DNA of 64,000 nucleotides from Acidobacteriaceae bacterium dw_441 (GTDB taxonomy: Bacteria; Acidobacteriota; Terriglobia; Terriglobales; Acidobacteriaceae): contig JAAVVA010000006.1 of assembly GCA_018449715.1 (NCBI GenBank), positions 124,001 to 188,000 of the forward strand, read 5' to 3'. A model generated the notes under the pieces. That model saw only the letters and a list, made by a program, of their open reading frames with translations. It was not told where the DNA came from and did not search any database. Positions 47,194-56,411 of the stretch are shown here, piece by piece; position 1 is the first letter of the stretch, and every line of letters starts with the position of its first letter. The position numbers and the translations under genes were made by a program.

Positions 47194-48653
47194 AGGCTCT
47201 CCCTCTTTGGCTTGCGCAGGTTGATGAAGTTATGCGCCCACTGTAACTCGACGGGAAGCTCATAGAAGTGAAGTCTGTATCGCCATGCACTTAGAGCTTT
47301 GAGCAAAAAGCGGCTCCACTTGGGTGCGCGGATGTCCTGCACAGTCGGCCAGCGCGATGCGACAACCAGCTCGAAATTATCAATGAGCTTCTTGGTGCGA
47401 GTTCGCAACCACGGAGCTCCGGTGTCAATGCGCAGGGTGAAATCGAGCCATCGCTTGCTGGCCCACTCGGCGGGTGTGGAAGGAAATATGATCTTGTCGT
47501 TGACGTCGCCGTACATCTGACCAGGCTGAGGAGTCGGTGTGTAGTGTTGAATGATGATCTCGCTGTCAGGGTTGATTCTTTTGATCTTCCGAATAAAAGC
47601 GAGCGTCTCACGCGTGTCAGTATCCGGGTCCTTAGGATTACCGACGACGAAAGAGAATTCGGGAATGATACCGAACTGGCGAGTGCGTTGCGCCATGATT
47701 AGAGTCTGTTCGGTAGTGATTCCCTTCTGCATGTCTTTGAGCACCCAGTCGGCGCCCGATTCGGCTCCGAAGAAGATCATGGTGCAGCCAGCGCGAGCGA
47801 TAGCGGCCATTGTCTCGTCGGAGTATCGTGACATGATGTCGACCCGCGCCTCGCACCACCAGCGGAGTTTAAGTGGCTCCATCAAGTCACAGAGTTTACG
47901 AGCGTGATCTTCGCGAAGGAAGAAGTTCATGTCATAAAACTGAACAGAGTCGGCATTGTATTGTGAGATGAGGTGCTGAAGAATTTCGACGGTTCTCTCG
48001 GGCGACTCCATCTTCTCGTCGCGTCCGTATGCCGCATGCACGCCGCAGAAGGAGCAGTTGAAGGGACAGCCGATGCTGGCGTGATGCACAGCAGTGCGCT
48101 TGCCAAAGAAAGAAGGACGAAGATAACGCTCTACGGGAATGCGGTGATATGGCACCCAAGGAAAGCTATCCGGCCCCTTCATAGCACGTTCCGGATTGTT
48201 GCGATGCAGGCCAAATGCGTCCTTATAGGAGAGCCCGCAAATGCTAGAAAGGTCGCGTTGTCCACGTATCGATTCGATCAGCTCAAGCAGCGTCTCCTCG
48301 CCTTGTCCGCGAACTGCGTAATCAATGTATCTCGCATTGAGTGTTGCATCGGGATAGATCGAGGGGAAATAGCCGCCCCACACAATAGGAACATGTGGGC
48401 GCAGGCGGCGAACCTCGCGTGAGACCTCCATGCCCGCAACCATCTGCGGTCCCGGCATGACAGAGACTCCCAGCAGTTCTACATGATGACGGTCGATAAG
48501 ATCGATGATGGAGTCCAATGGCGTGTCGTCCAGATTACCGTCGACGATGGCATATTCCTCCCGCCCCTCTAGAACAGCTGCGAGCGCAAGCGCAGCAAGA
48601 GGCATGCGACAGTTACGTGGTTTTGTGGCGCGCGGATGGAAGAGGATAATCAT
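47190..48653 (-). CDS. Cobalamin-binding-type radical SAM protein
   Basis: 487 residues. An N-terminal Rossmann-like B12-binding-type domain (MPLAALALAAVLEGREEYAI and PIVWGGYFPSIYPDATL) precedes the radical SAM core with IGCPFNCSFCGVHAAYG. Later segments (TMIFFGAESGADWVLKDMQK and PEFSFVVGNPKDPDTDTRET) are typical of class B radical SAM proteins, which often methylate unactivated carbons. No DxHxxG cobalamin motif is visible, as is common in this class. It overlaps the genes on both sides by 4 bases. The substrate is unknown. Confidence 0.9.
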   Translation of the reverse strand: MIILFHPRATKPRNCRMPLAALALAAVLEGREEYAIVDGNLDDTPLDSIIDLIDRHHVELLGVSVMPGPQMVAGMEVSREVRRLRPHVPIVWGGYFPSIYPDATLNARYIDYAVRGQGEETLLELIESIRGQRDLSSICGLSYKDAFGLHRNNPERAMKGPDSFPWVPYHRIPVERYLRPSFFGKRTAVHHASIGCPFNCSFCGVHAAYGRDEKMESPERTVEILQHLISQYNADSVQFYDMNFFLREDHARKLCDLMEPLKLRWWCEARVDIMSRYSDETMAAIARAGCTMIFFGAESGADWVLKDMQKGITTEQTLIMAQRTRQFGIIPEFSFVVGNPKDPDTDTRETLAFIRKIKRINPDSEIIIQHYTPTPQPGQMYGDVNDKIIFPSTPAEWASKRWLDFTLRIDTGAPWLRTRTKKLIDNFELVVASRWPTVQDIRAPKWSRFLLKALSAWRYRLHFYELPVELQWAHNFINLRKPKRESL

Positions 48654-49633
48654 GCCATTTTTTTTGCGACGTAGATACGAAATGTCGATGGCTCACGCCG
48701 TTTCTTGAGCTTTGCGATCAAGGGTCGAAACGACCAGCGAAGACCGTAGAAAGGGGTATGGTATTCCCAGCGGAGACCCAATGCATGAGCAAGCTGGTCG
48801 AGCCGTTCATCCGTGAGGAACTCCTGGCTGCGAATGGAGTCGGAGAAAATTCCGAAACGATTGAAGAACTGCGAACGCCTTTCGACAAGCATCTGCCGTC
48901 CGCTCTCTTCGTCGGCGTACCAGGGCGAGTCGGCGATGATGATCGTTCCTCCAGGGCGAAGGCAGCGCAGAGCCTCACGCAATGTTCGAGAAAAGTCTTC
49001 CGCATAGTGAAACGAGGCGTTGAAGATAACAGCCTCGAACTGTGAGTCACAAAAGGGCAGGCGGTCACTCTCTGCCTGCATTCTGAGGAAGGGGTGCTCG
49101 AGATGGGAATCGTAATGCCTCGCAGCCCCGAGACCATCCATATCATTGGTTAGGAGGTCGACGGCGACGGGAGTCATGCCAAGCTGTGCGAGATGGTAGC
49201 TAAGCCATCCATTTCCGGCGCCGATGTCGAGGATGCACGTACCTCTCTGTAAGCTCGAGTGAATACGGGGCAATAGCGTCTGCTTGAGATACCTGTATGT
49301 CGCGGCACGTATCTTCCATTGGCCAGCATTATGGCTGGTGCGAGTTACGAAAGGAAGACTGAGATAGTAGCTGCTATCCGTGCTCCCCCTTCCCTCTGCT
49401 GTCCGGATGGCCTCGTAATCCTTGATGAAACGCGCGTAGTAGGTGGCACGCTCAACGGGGAGCGCGTGCCATATTCCATCTTGGAGCAGCATGGGAAAGT
49501 GGCATTTGACACACACCAGAGTTCCATCGTTCTTTGTAGATTCTTCAAAGGCTGCATAGCAGCGGGGGCAACGAAGTTTGAATCCGTTGAGGGTGGCGAG
49601 CTCAGCATTAATGGTTGCGTCCTGAGTCATCAT
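48650..49633 (-). CDS. SAM methyltransferase with N-terminal zinc ribbon
   Basis: 327 residues. The first 50 residues hold a Trm112-like ribbon (LRCPRCYAAFEES, then LVCVKCHFPM, a C-x2-C pair repeated). A class I methyltransferase domain follows (CILDIGAGNGWLSYHLAQLG, VAVDLLTNDMDGLGA, and AVIFNASFHYAEDFSRTLRE). The end is basic (FRPLIAKLKKRREP). The substrate may be a sugar or small molecule. It overlaps both neighbours by 4 bases and belongs to the radical SAM operon. Confidence 0.88.
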   Translation of the reverse strand: MMTQDATINAELATLNGFKLRCPRCYAAFEESTKNDGTLVCVKCHFPMLLQDGIWHALPVERATYYARFIKDYEAIRTAEGRGSTDSSYYLSLPFVTRTSHNAGQWKIRAATYRYLKQTLLPRIHSSLQRGTCILDIGAGNGWLSYHLAQLGMTPVAVDLLTNDMDGLGAARHYDSHLEHPFLRMQAESDRLPFCDSQFEAVIFNASFHYAEDFSRTLREALRCLRPGGTIIIADSPWYADEESGRQMLVERRSQFFNRFGIFSDSIRSQEFLTDERLDQLAHALGLRWEYHTPFYGLRWSFRPLIAKLKKRREPSTFRIYVAKKMA

Positions 49634-50448
49634 GTGTGCAACCTCTCGAGATGCAGCAGCATATGGTCTCCCAACGTATTAATTACGGGAAGACGACGAA
49701 TGGCAGCGTCGATCTTCTGGAGCGTTCTGAGTAGCCCCGGATGTTCCGCGATCCAAGGCTCAACGTAGGACGGAGGCACTGTTATGCCAATACCGTAAAC
49801 GCCTACCAGACGAAATTTATGAGCAAAGCTATGTCTAATTTGCTCGCGGGTTGGATAGTAGACCGGAAGAGTGATGCCACCCAGCCTAGTCTCGTGATAG
49901 CCGTTCCAGCGACGGCTGCCGCGGGAGAGATCGGCATGAAGCAGATACCATGCGGTCTCCCAGAGACAATAACGCGTGGAGAAGCAGAACAACGCAGGAG
50001 AGCCGGGTAGCAGCATGGAAGCCAGCGATGATGCCAGACCGTCAAGATCTTTGACACAGTTCAGTCCTGAGAAGTTGGAGAACGCACCAGCGAAAGGATA
50101 CCGTGCTGGAAGGTCTGCGATCGACTCGGATGCCTGCACGTAAAACCGGATATTGTCCCCTGCAGGTACTTGCAGGGCCTTTCTTCGTGCCTGCGCGATC
50201 ATCGCGGGTGAGACATCGCACGACGTTACTTCAAAGCCCTGTTGTGCGAAGTGGATCGCGTCCTCTCCTGTGCCGCAGTTCAGCTCAAGAAGACGGCAGC
50301 GTGGAGTAAAAATATTTTGAGCACACTCCCACACCGCAGAGCGTTGTGCCCTGCCAACCGAGGAGTTGGTGAATACGTCGTCATAGCCTGCAGCGAGGCT
50401 GTCGAACGCCAGGGCTGCGGCTGTTTTTTGAGGAGCGAAAGAAATCAT
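49630..50448 (-). CDS. Class I SAM-dependent methyltransferase
   Basis: 272 residues. Motif I is CRLLELNCGTGEDAIHFAQQ, followed by VTSCDVSPAMIAQARRKAL and a post-motif region FAGAFSNFSGLNCVKDLDGL. It is of the small-molecule type. The C-terminal region has hydrophobic and aromatic stretches (VPPSYVEPWIAEHPGLLRTL) seen in some natural-product methyltransferases. It shares 4-base overlaps with the radical SAM gene upstream and the zinc-ribbon methyltransferase downstream. Confidence 0.88.
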   Translation of the reverse strand: MISFAPQKTAAALAFDSLAAGYDDVFTNSSVGRAQRSAVWECAQNIFTPRCRLLELNCGTGEDAIHFAQQGFEVTSCDVSPAMIAQARRKALQVPAGDNIRFYVQASESIADLPARYPFAGAFSNFSGLNCVKDLDGLASSLASMLLPGSPALFCFSTRYCLWETAWYLLHADLSRGSRRWNGYHETRLGGITLPVYYPTREQIRHSFAHKFRLVGVYGIGITVPPSYVEPWIAEHPGLLRTLQKIDAAIRRLPVINTLGDHMLLHLERLHT

Positions 50449-51836
50449 TGCTCAACCTCATGCAACGATGCCATCATCGCGGAACGAGCCTCACTGATGT
50501 TTTGCCGCATTTCCGAGATATCCGCAGCAGGCGTAGCTGCTTTCACCGCACGGGCGAGAGCTACTTCCTCACGAAGAAGACGGTCGGCGTGCGAGTAGAA
50601 GTTGCGGCTGTGTCTACCGCGAATGCGAATCTCGCGATCTGAGGTCTTGCCCCAGGGCATGATCTGGATGAGTCTCTCCGAGATGTTGCTGTAATAGGGA
50701 GTTCCCTTAATGGGATACGAGACAGTGGTAAAAAAAATATCGGGCCTGGATGCAGAGACGTGACTAATCGTAGCCTCAATATCTTCCATTTCTTCACCTT
50801 CATAGCCCCACATAAGAAACATGCCGCTCTGAACTCCACGTTCGCGACACATCTCCACAGCACGATGAACCTGCTCGATCTTGACGCCGCGTCCCATAGA
50901 GTCAAGGATGCGCTGCGAGCCGCTCTCAGCACCGATCCACATACGGAAGCATCCGAGCTCGGCGAGCATATCCATCATCTCTGGAGTGAGACGATCCGCG
51001 CGTGAAATGCATTCAAAAGGGATACGAATGTTTCTTCTCTGCATCTCCCGGTGATAGGTGCGAATCCATGCGTGGTTGATGGTGAAGACATCGTCAGAGA
51101 TCCACACCATATCCGGAGAGTAAGTCTCGAGAAGCCACTCGATTTCGTCCACTACCTTGATGGGATCGCGACGGCGATGAGTTTGACCATAGACTCCATG
51201 ACTGCACCATTTGCAGGAAAAAGGGCAGCCGCGTGCAGTAATGAAATTGACTGATCCCATACCGTGATGCTCACGCCATGTGCGCACATAGCGATGCAGA
51301 TCGATAGCGTCACGAGCAGGCCACGGTTGAAGGTCGAGGTTCGAGATTTGTTCGCGTGGGGCGTTCCGATGCAGATAGCCCTCTGAGTCGAGATACGAAA
51401 GTCCGCTGATTGAACTGTAGTCGGCGCTGCGGCTTTTGAGAACGCAGAGGAGTTCTTCAAGAGTGCTTTCACCCTCTCCTGAGATGACAAAGTGTGCTCC
51501 GGTCTGTAGATACTCCAGCGCATAGGAGCCGGCCTCGGGACCACCAATCACGATGGTCCATCCGGCAATACGAGCAGCCTCGATGATCTCGACGATATTG
51601 CTGCGTGTCATCAGGTTGGCATAGAGGCCGAGCACAGATGGAGTATCTGTCTGAAGGAAGTGAATAAGCTCTGCCTTGGTGGAGAAGGTCGTATCGAAGA
51701 CATCGACGTCGAATCCCTTGGAGCGAAGGTGCGAGCAGAGGTAGAGAATGCCCAGAGGAGCGTAAGGCTTCATGATGACGCGCTCCTTGGGGTCTTCCAT
51801 CAGAAAATAACCGTGAGCCAGCAACAGGTCGCGCAT
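50445..51836 (-). CDS. Cobalamin-binding-type radical SAM protein
   Basis: 463 residues. An N-terminal B12-type domain (APLGILYLCSHLRSKGFDVD and IVIGGPEAGSYALEYLQTGA) is followed by the radical SAM core with ARGCPFSCKWCSHGVYG and CFRMWIGAESGSQRILDSM. The start codon ATG lies directly against the stop codon of the upstream gene (TAG then ATG). No DxHxxG motif is seen. It probably carries out a radical methylation or rearrangement on the pathway intermediate. Confidence 0.9.
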   Translation of the reverse strand: MRDLLLAHGYFLMEDPKERVIMKPYAPLGILYLCSHLRSKGFDVDVFDTTFSTKAELIHFLQTDTPSVLGLYANLMTRSNIVEIIEAARIAGWTIVIGGPEAGSYALEYLQTGAHFVISGEGESTLEELLCVLKSRSADYSSISGLSYLDSEGYLHRNAPREQISNLDLQPWPARDAIDLHRYVRTWREHHGMGSVNFITARGCPFSCKWCSHGVYGQTHRRRDPIKVVDEIEWLLETYSPDMVWISDDVFTINHAWIRTYHREMQRRNIRIPFECISRADRLTPEMMDMLAELGCFRMWIGAESGSQRILDSMGRGVKIEQVHRAVEMCRERGVQSGMFLMWGYEGEEMEDIEATISHVSASRPDIFFTTVSYPIKGTPYYSNISERLIQIMPWGKTSDREIRIRGRHSRNFYSHADRLLREEVALARAVKAATPAADISEMRQNISEARSAMMASLHEVEQ

Positions 51837-53318
51837 CTATGCCTCCGCCGTTCCCGTCAGCTTGTCTGCACTGACGAAACCAAAGGAGTGTGTCCGCACA
51901 TCGTTAGTGTCCGGGTGGGGATTTCGGCGTTCGGTGGTTTCAAGAGCTTCGACCTCGTCCCACAGATGCTTTATGTGCGGTTCCACCTGAGGGCTGTTGT
52001 CCGCCCAACTATCGACCTCTGCGTGCAAAGCGTCGCGGATAGCGCGATAAAAGTCTGTCGAGTATGCTGCCTCGAAGAGAATACAGAGATCGTCACTTGC
52101 GACCCAGTTACGTTTTGCACCCAACTGCTCCCGAACGCGTTCATAAAAGACCGTACCAGGCAACGGATAAGAGAACGATATTCCAATATTCTCTGGGCGC
52201 GTTCTGCGGACGAGCGTGATAGTTTGCTGGATCTCATTCCAGTGCTCGCCAGGGTATCCGAACTGCAGGAAGTAGCATGCCCGGATTCCGGCATGCTTCA
52301 GACGGTCCCTGGCGTCTTCAACCTGAGCAATCGTAATGCCCTTATCCATAGCATCGAGGATCTTCTGAGATCCGGATTCGACCCCCATCCAGACCTCCGC
52401 GCAGCCTGCCTCTTTCAGCCAGCCGACAACCTGAGTCGTCATGAGGTTCGCGCGGCTCTGAATTTTGAAGGGGAGAGCGGCGTGGCGTGCGGTGACCTCT
52501 CGAGCGAAATCCTGCGTCCAGTGGTGGTTGAGAGCGAAGACATCATCGCTGAACCAGATATGGTCGACGCCCGCGGAAGACTTCAGCAGACGCATCTCAT
52601 CGGCGACCTCCGCCGCGGAGCGAAGCTGGAACTTATCTCCAGATATGGGCTTGGCACACCAGTTGCAACGATAGGGACAGCCTCGGCTGGCTACCATGTT
52701 TACGGAGAAGTAGCCGTGCGATGCGGTCCACGCCTCTCGATAGGGAGCAAAATTAGTAAGATCGTGCGGAGGCGATGGAAGTTGTGACCATGATGGATTC
52801 GGCGCGAGCGCGTGCTTTGGATGCGCAATCTCTCCTTGATCGTTTCGCTGAACCAGCCCCGGAATGTCATCGACTGATCCACCTGAGAGTATGGCAGCAC
52901 AAAGCTCAACGAGAGCGGATTCCGCTTCGCCACGCAAGAGGTAATCAATGCCGTGATTCAAAAACAGCTCAGGATGATCGCTGGCATCGGAGCCGTGGAT
53001 CACCACCGGGAGCGCTCTCTCTTTTGCAAGACCGACGAACTTCCAGACGACCTCGCGCATGCGACTCAGGCACATCTTGGTCAGAAAGTTGAAGTCGTCC
53101 TCATAGATAACAAGTATCTTCGGACGAGTCTCGTCAAGGACGTTTGCCAACTCTTCCGGATCGCGCAGCATGGTGTCAAAGAGAGCGACGTCATAGCCGT
53201 GTTCACGCAGGGCGGAGGCAGCGAACAGCGTGCCGAGGGGGCGATACGGCTGCATCTTCCGCGCCTGCTTGGCGTCGAAGTGGAGATGGTAGGAGTGAGT
53301 TAGCAGGATGTTAGGCAC
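51837..53318 (-). CDS. Cobalamin-binding-type radical SAM protein
   Basis: 493 residues from a GTG at 53318 preceded by a full-length anti-Shine-Dalgarno match. The N-terminal domain (YRPLGTLFAASALREHGYDV, VVIHGSDASDHPELFLNHG) and the cluster motif ASRGCPYRCNWCAKPISG are present. CAEVWMGVESGSQKILDAMD and FLQFGYPGEHWNEIQQTITL follow. It resembles its neighbours in architecture but is clearly a different protein, not a duplicate. It is the second gene of the operon. Confidence 0.9.
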   Translation of the reverse strand: MPNILLTHSYHLHFDAKQARKMQPYRPLGTLFAASALREHGYDVALFDTMLRDPEELANVLDETRPKILVIYEDDFNFLTKMCLSRMREVVWKFVGLAKERALPVVIHGSDASDHPELFLNHGIDYLLRGEAESALVELCAAILSGGSVDDIPGLVQRNDQGEIAHPKHALAPNPSWSQLPSPPHDLTNFAPYREAWTASHGYFSVNMVASRGCPYRCNWCAKPISGDKFQLRSAAEVADEMRLLKSSAGVDHIWFSDDVFALNHHWTQDFAREVTARHAALPFKIQSRANLMTTQVVGWLKEAGCAEVWMGVESGSQKILDAMDKGITIAQVEDARDRLKHAGIRACYFLQFGYPGEHWNEIQQTITLVRRTRPENIGISFSYPLPGTVFYERVREQLGAKRNWVASDDLCILFEAAYSTDFYRAIRDALHAEVDSWADNSPQVEPHIKHLWDEVEALETTERRNPHPDTNDVRTHSFGFVSADKLTGTAEA

Positions 53319-53329
53319 GGATCACCTCC
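53319..53329 (-). promoter_or_regulatory. Full-length anti-Shine-Dalgarno complement before a GTG start
   Basis: The minus strand reads GGAGGTGATCC directly before the GTG, a perfect complement of the canonical 16S rRNA 3' tail over 11 bases. This supports the GTG start and predicts strong initiation here despite the only real gap (42 bases) between the radical SAM genes. Confidence 0.85.
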
Positions 53330-53360
53330 AGGCAGCCTTTGAACTGGTTGTGCAAGACTG

Positions 53361-54887
53361 TCAGCACGCTGCTTCCTCCGGCGTATTGGCAAGCCGCTTA
53401 GCGTCAACGGTAGGCTTCGCAGCAATATGCTTCTTGATGCGGTTGTTGACCCAAAGCTCGAGCGGCATACGGTATACATCGTGATCAAGCCTCCAGCGTG
53501 CCGGCAGCGACATACTTTTCTGGACGAGACGAGTAAACCTACCGCGACGATCGGCCCCAATCGGAATGCGGTCGAAGGCAAGGCGCAGATAATCACGCGT
53601 AATCTGAAGGCGGCGATGTTCCCTGCCATTGAGCCACGGAAGCCTGGTGTAGCGCGGAAAGTAATCCGCCCATGCTTCAAGGGAGGCAGGAGGATCGATG
53701 CCAAGTTCGGTCGTTCGAGAGAAGATGGGCGAACCAGGATAGGGAGTAAAGATGTTTGTCCAGAACTCAGCGCCAGGATAGCGACGGCAGACCGTCATCA
53801 TGAAGTCGATGGTTTCGCGGCGCTCTTTGCGTCCTTCGCCCGGAAACGCAAAGATAATGTTGAAGGAAGGACGAATGCCAGCTTCGAGGCAACGCGCAGC
53901 GCTTTCGTAGATCGACTCAAAGTCCTGCCAATCCTTGTGCATCGCCTTAAGAACAGCAGTCGAACCGGAGTCTACTCCCTGGCATATCTGGCTGAGGCCT
54001 GCGCGCTTGAGCATGCGAAGATCCTCAGGCGTAAGGCGTGCAACGACGTTGCTGGTGGCCTGAATGCTCCATGTATAGTGAGAGTTTTCGCGCACGAGGC
54101 CTTCTGCGATACCTCGGGCACGATTCATGTCGACAAGAAAGTTATCATCAACAACCCAGATCATCTCAAGCGCATAACGCCGACTTAGATCGACAGTCTC
54201 TTCGACGAACTGTTCCGGTGGGAGCGCGTTCCATTTACGTCCGTATACGCCAGAGTTGGTACAGTAGGCACAGTTGAACGGGCAGGCGAGGCTTGACGTA
54301 TACATCGCCCACCGGCGTCCGCATTTGCGTTCGTAGGCATCGAAGTCCGCAATGTGGTAAGCCTTCGGGGGCATCTCAACCAGAGGCCGCAAGGCGCGCT
54401 CGGGCGTCAGGACCATCTTGCCGTCGCGCTTGAAACCGATACCTGCAATAAGGTCCGGCGCGGCGACGCTTTCAAGATGCCGGATCAACTCCAGCAGGCT
54501 GTCTTCACCCTGGCCCCGAACGATGTAGTCGATGTATGGAGCCTCGAGCGTCTGCCCCGGAAGAAGTGAGGGATGCCACCCTCCAAGAATGACGGGGAAG
54601 TCTTCTTTCCATGCTTTGATCGCCTTGGCAATATCCACTGTCTCGCGAATCATCGGACCTGTCACCAACGACACACAAAAGCAGAGCGCGTCTTTGACCT
54701 CTTCAAGAACGCGCTGCTTGAAGTTAGGCGTTATGGTCGAATCGATGAGGATGACGTCATAGCCAGCACGAAGTAACGGCGTTGAGACAGCTAGGATGCC
54801 AAGTGGTGCTGTGGCCTCAGAGCTGGCAAAGGAGGGAAAGAAGAAGACGATCTTTCTCGAACTGCGCCGCGTTTTTTCAGTGACCAT
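53361..54887 (-). CDS. Cobalamin-binding-type radical SAM protein, first gene of the operon
   Basis: 508 residues. The N-terminal domain (TAPLGILAVSTPLLRAGYDV and VILGGWHPSLLPGQTLEAPY) is followed by SLACPFNCAYCTNSGVYGRK and LSQICQGVDSGSTAVLKAMH. The C-terminal part is helical and basic. It starts the eight-gene minus-strand operon, with its promoter in the 152-base region shared with the divergent outer-membrane gene. It probably acts on the same pathway as the three related radical SAM proteins downstream. Confidence 0.9.
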   Translation of the reverse strand: MVTEKTRRSSRKIVFFFPSFASSEATAPLGILAVSTPLLRAGYDVILIDSTITPNFKQRVLEEVKDALCFCVSLVTGPMIRETVDIAKAIKAWKEDFPVILGGWHPSLLPGQTLEAPYIDYIVRGQGEDSLLELIRHLESVAAPDLIAGIGFKRDGKMVLTPERALRPLVEMPPKAYHIADFDAYERKCGRRWAMYTSSLACPFNCAYCTNSGVYGRKWNALPPEQFVEETVDLSRRYALEMIWVVDDNFLVDMNRARGIAEGLVRENSHYTWSIQATSNVVARLTPEDLRMLKRAGLSQICQGVDSGSTAVLKAMHKDWQDFESIYESAARCLEAGIRPSFNIIFAFPGEGRKERRETIDFMMTVCRRYPGAEFWTNIFTPYPGSPIFSRTTELGIDPPASLEAWADYFPRYTRLPWLNGREHRRLQITRDYLRLAFDRIPIGADRRGRFTRLVQKSMSLPARWRLDHDVYRMPLELWVNNRIKKHIAAKPTVDAKRLANTPEEAAC

Positions 54888-55039
54888 GAGGCAAAGTCTA
54901 GAAAGAGTGGCTCACGGAGTTATCAACGGTTTGTCTCTATATCGTCTTCGCTTCATTTCGCGAAGTCTTCCATTGAAATTGACAATCTTCCGACATGCAG
55001 ATGACATATCGCCTGCGCAGGGAAAACTAGAGTGAGCGC

Positions 55040-56110
55040 ATGGCGCTTTTTGTTAAAACACTCAAGCTATATCAGTTGCGTAGCCGACAGAAGAGGGGCG
55101 TTTGCGTGCGCTGGCTGCACATTGCTCTGGCGGCCTCCTTATTATTTAGTCCTCTCGTTTATGCCCAGAACACGCCATTGATTTCCGGTGGAGTCGGTTT
55201 CTTCACCAGCACAAATGGTGGCAATACAACATACATACCGGCGATCTCTCCTTTGATTCAGGCTCCCATCACGAAACGCCTGCAGGTCGAGTCGCGCGCA
55301 TATCTGCTGGATGCGTTCTTTCCCAACGGAAAGGGATATGACACGAGCCATTTTGTGGCTCTCACCTATCTTCAGGCCAGCTACTTTGCGAACCCGCATG
55401 TAACCGTTGTAGGAGGATTGTTTCTGTCTCCATTCGGTACCTACACGGAGCGACTTTCTCCGATCTGGATCAGCAACTTTCAGGATGCTCCGTTGATAGT
55501 TCCTATAGGGACAGGAACTGGAGCGGGTCTTGGCGGTATGTTGCGCGGCAATGCGTACTCCAATGGAAAGGTTTCGATTGACTACACCGCATACTTTTCC
55601 GCACGTAGCGCAAATCAGCAGTTCAACGCATCGCGGTCGACAGGGTTCCGCGTGAATGCGTATCTACCGAAGCCGCGATTGGAGATGGGGGTCTCGTATG
55701 GAAGGCTCCTGCAAGGCACCAATGCGAATGCGGTTGGATTTCACGTCTGGTGGCTTCCTCCGAACACGGCATTCAAGATGCGTTCTGAGTATGCGCATAC
55801 GACACACGTGCAAGGTTATTGGTTTGAGACCGACTATCGCCTTTCGCGTTTCGGAGGCACGGAGAGCATAGTAGGTCGACTTGAACCGGTCTTCCGTATG
55901 CAACAGACCTTTAGAAACGCACCGGATGCCACAGATGGCCTATCCGCGCAGAACACGCAGAGAGCAGACTTCGGCCTAGACTACTACCTGCCTCACAATG
56001 TGCGTATCAACACAAGCTACTCCCGTCAGTTTTCAGCATCGGGCAACAGGAATATCTGGCAGACAGGCATTGTCTATCGCTTCCTGTTTCCAGCGTGGAG
56101 AGGAAAGTAA
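55040..56110 (+). CDS. Predicted outer-membrane beta-barrel protein
   Basis: Up to 356 residues from the ATG at 55040. A GTG at 55106 would start closer to the signal-like segment (RWLHIALAASLLFSPLVYAQ). The mature protein is a series of amphipathic strands with Gly/aromatic patterning (LISGGVGFFTSTNGGNTTYI, VTVVGGLFLSPFGTYTERLS, FGLDYYLPHNVRINTSYS) ending in WQTGIVYRFLFPAWRGK. I do not recognise the family. It is divergent from the radical SAM operon and immediately precedes a cytochrome c gene, so it may be a partner of that redox protein. Confidence 0.75.
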   Translation: MALFVKTLKLYQLRSRQKRGVCVRWLHIALAASLLFSPLVYAQNTPLISGGVGFFTSTNGGNTTYIPAISPLIQAPITKRLQVESRAYLLDAFFPNGKGYDTSHFVALTYLQASYFANPHVTVVGGLFLSPFGTYTERLSPIWISNFQDAPLIVPIGTGTGAGLGGMLRGNAYSNGKVSIDYTAYFSARSANQQFNASRSTGFRVNAYLPKPRLEMGVSYGRLLQGTNANAVGFHVWWLPPNTAFKMRSEYAHTTHVQGYWFETDYRLSRFGGTESIVGRLEPVFRMQQTFRNAPDATDGLSAQNTQRADFGLDYYLPHNVRINTSYSRQFSASGNRNIWQTGIVYRFLFPAWRGK

Positions 56111-56407
56111 ATGAAGATTTTTAAATGGATTCTCCTCTGGCAAATCCTTGTGGCTTCTTTCGTAGTGCTGGCGCAGTCCTCTACGACTTCCGCGACACAA
56201 ACATCTCGCTCTCAGAAGCAACAGGTTCAAAAGCAGCCGCCGGTGAACGACGGCGAGCGCATCTTCACGCAAAACTGCTCGCGATGCCATAATGCTCCGG
56301 ATGGATTCTCACCACGCATTGCGGGAAGTGTTGTTCGTCATATGCGTGTGCGAGCAAACCTGAGCGAAAAAGATGCGCAGGCGGTCCTGCGATTTTTCAA
56401 CCCGTAA
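56111..56407 (+). CDS. Small monoheme cytochrome c
   Basis: 98 residues beginning one base after the preceding stop. A signal peptide (MKIFKWILLWQILVASFVVL, cleaved near AQSS) is followed by a Ser/Gln-rich linker. The heme site is FTQNCSRCHNAPDGF, and HMRVRANLSEKDAQAVLRFF suggests the Met ligand and last helix. It is a periplasmic electron carrier of minimal size. Together with the cytochrome at 41.4 kb and the CuA protein it forms the redox side of this locus. It ends 4 bases before the methyltransferase start. Confidence 0.88.
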   Translation: MKIFKWILLWQILVASFVVLAQSSTTSATQTSRSQKQQVQKQPPVNDGERIFTQNCSRCHNAPDGFSPRIAGSVVRHMRVRANLSEKDAQAVLRFFNP

Positions 56408-56411
56408 GCGC

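Noticed and set aside
51660..52787. 375-codon plus-strand frame opposite two radical SAM genes
   Set aside because: The minus-strand genes have cluster motifs and coupled starts; the antisense product has none.
53427..54188. 253-codon plus-strand frame opposite the first radical SAM gene
   Set aside because: Shadow of a real gene; no ribosome site or recognisable domain.
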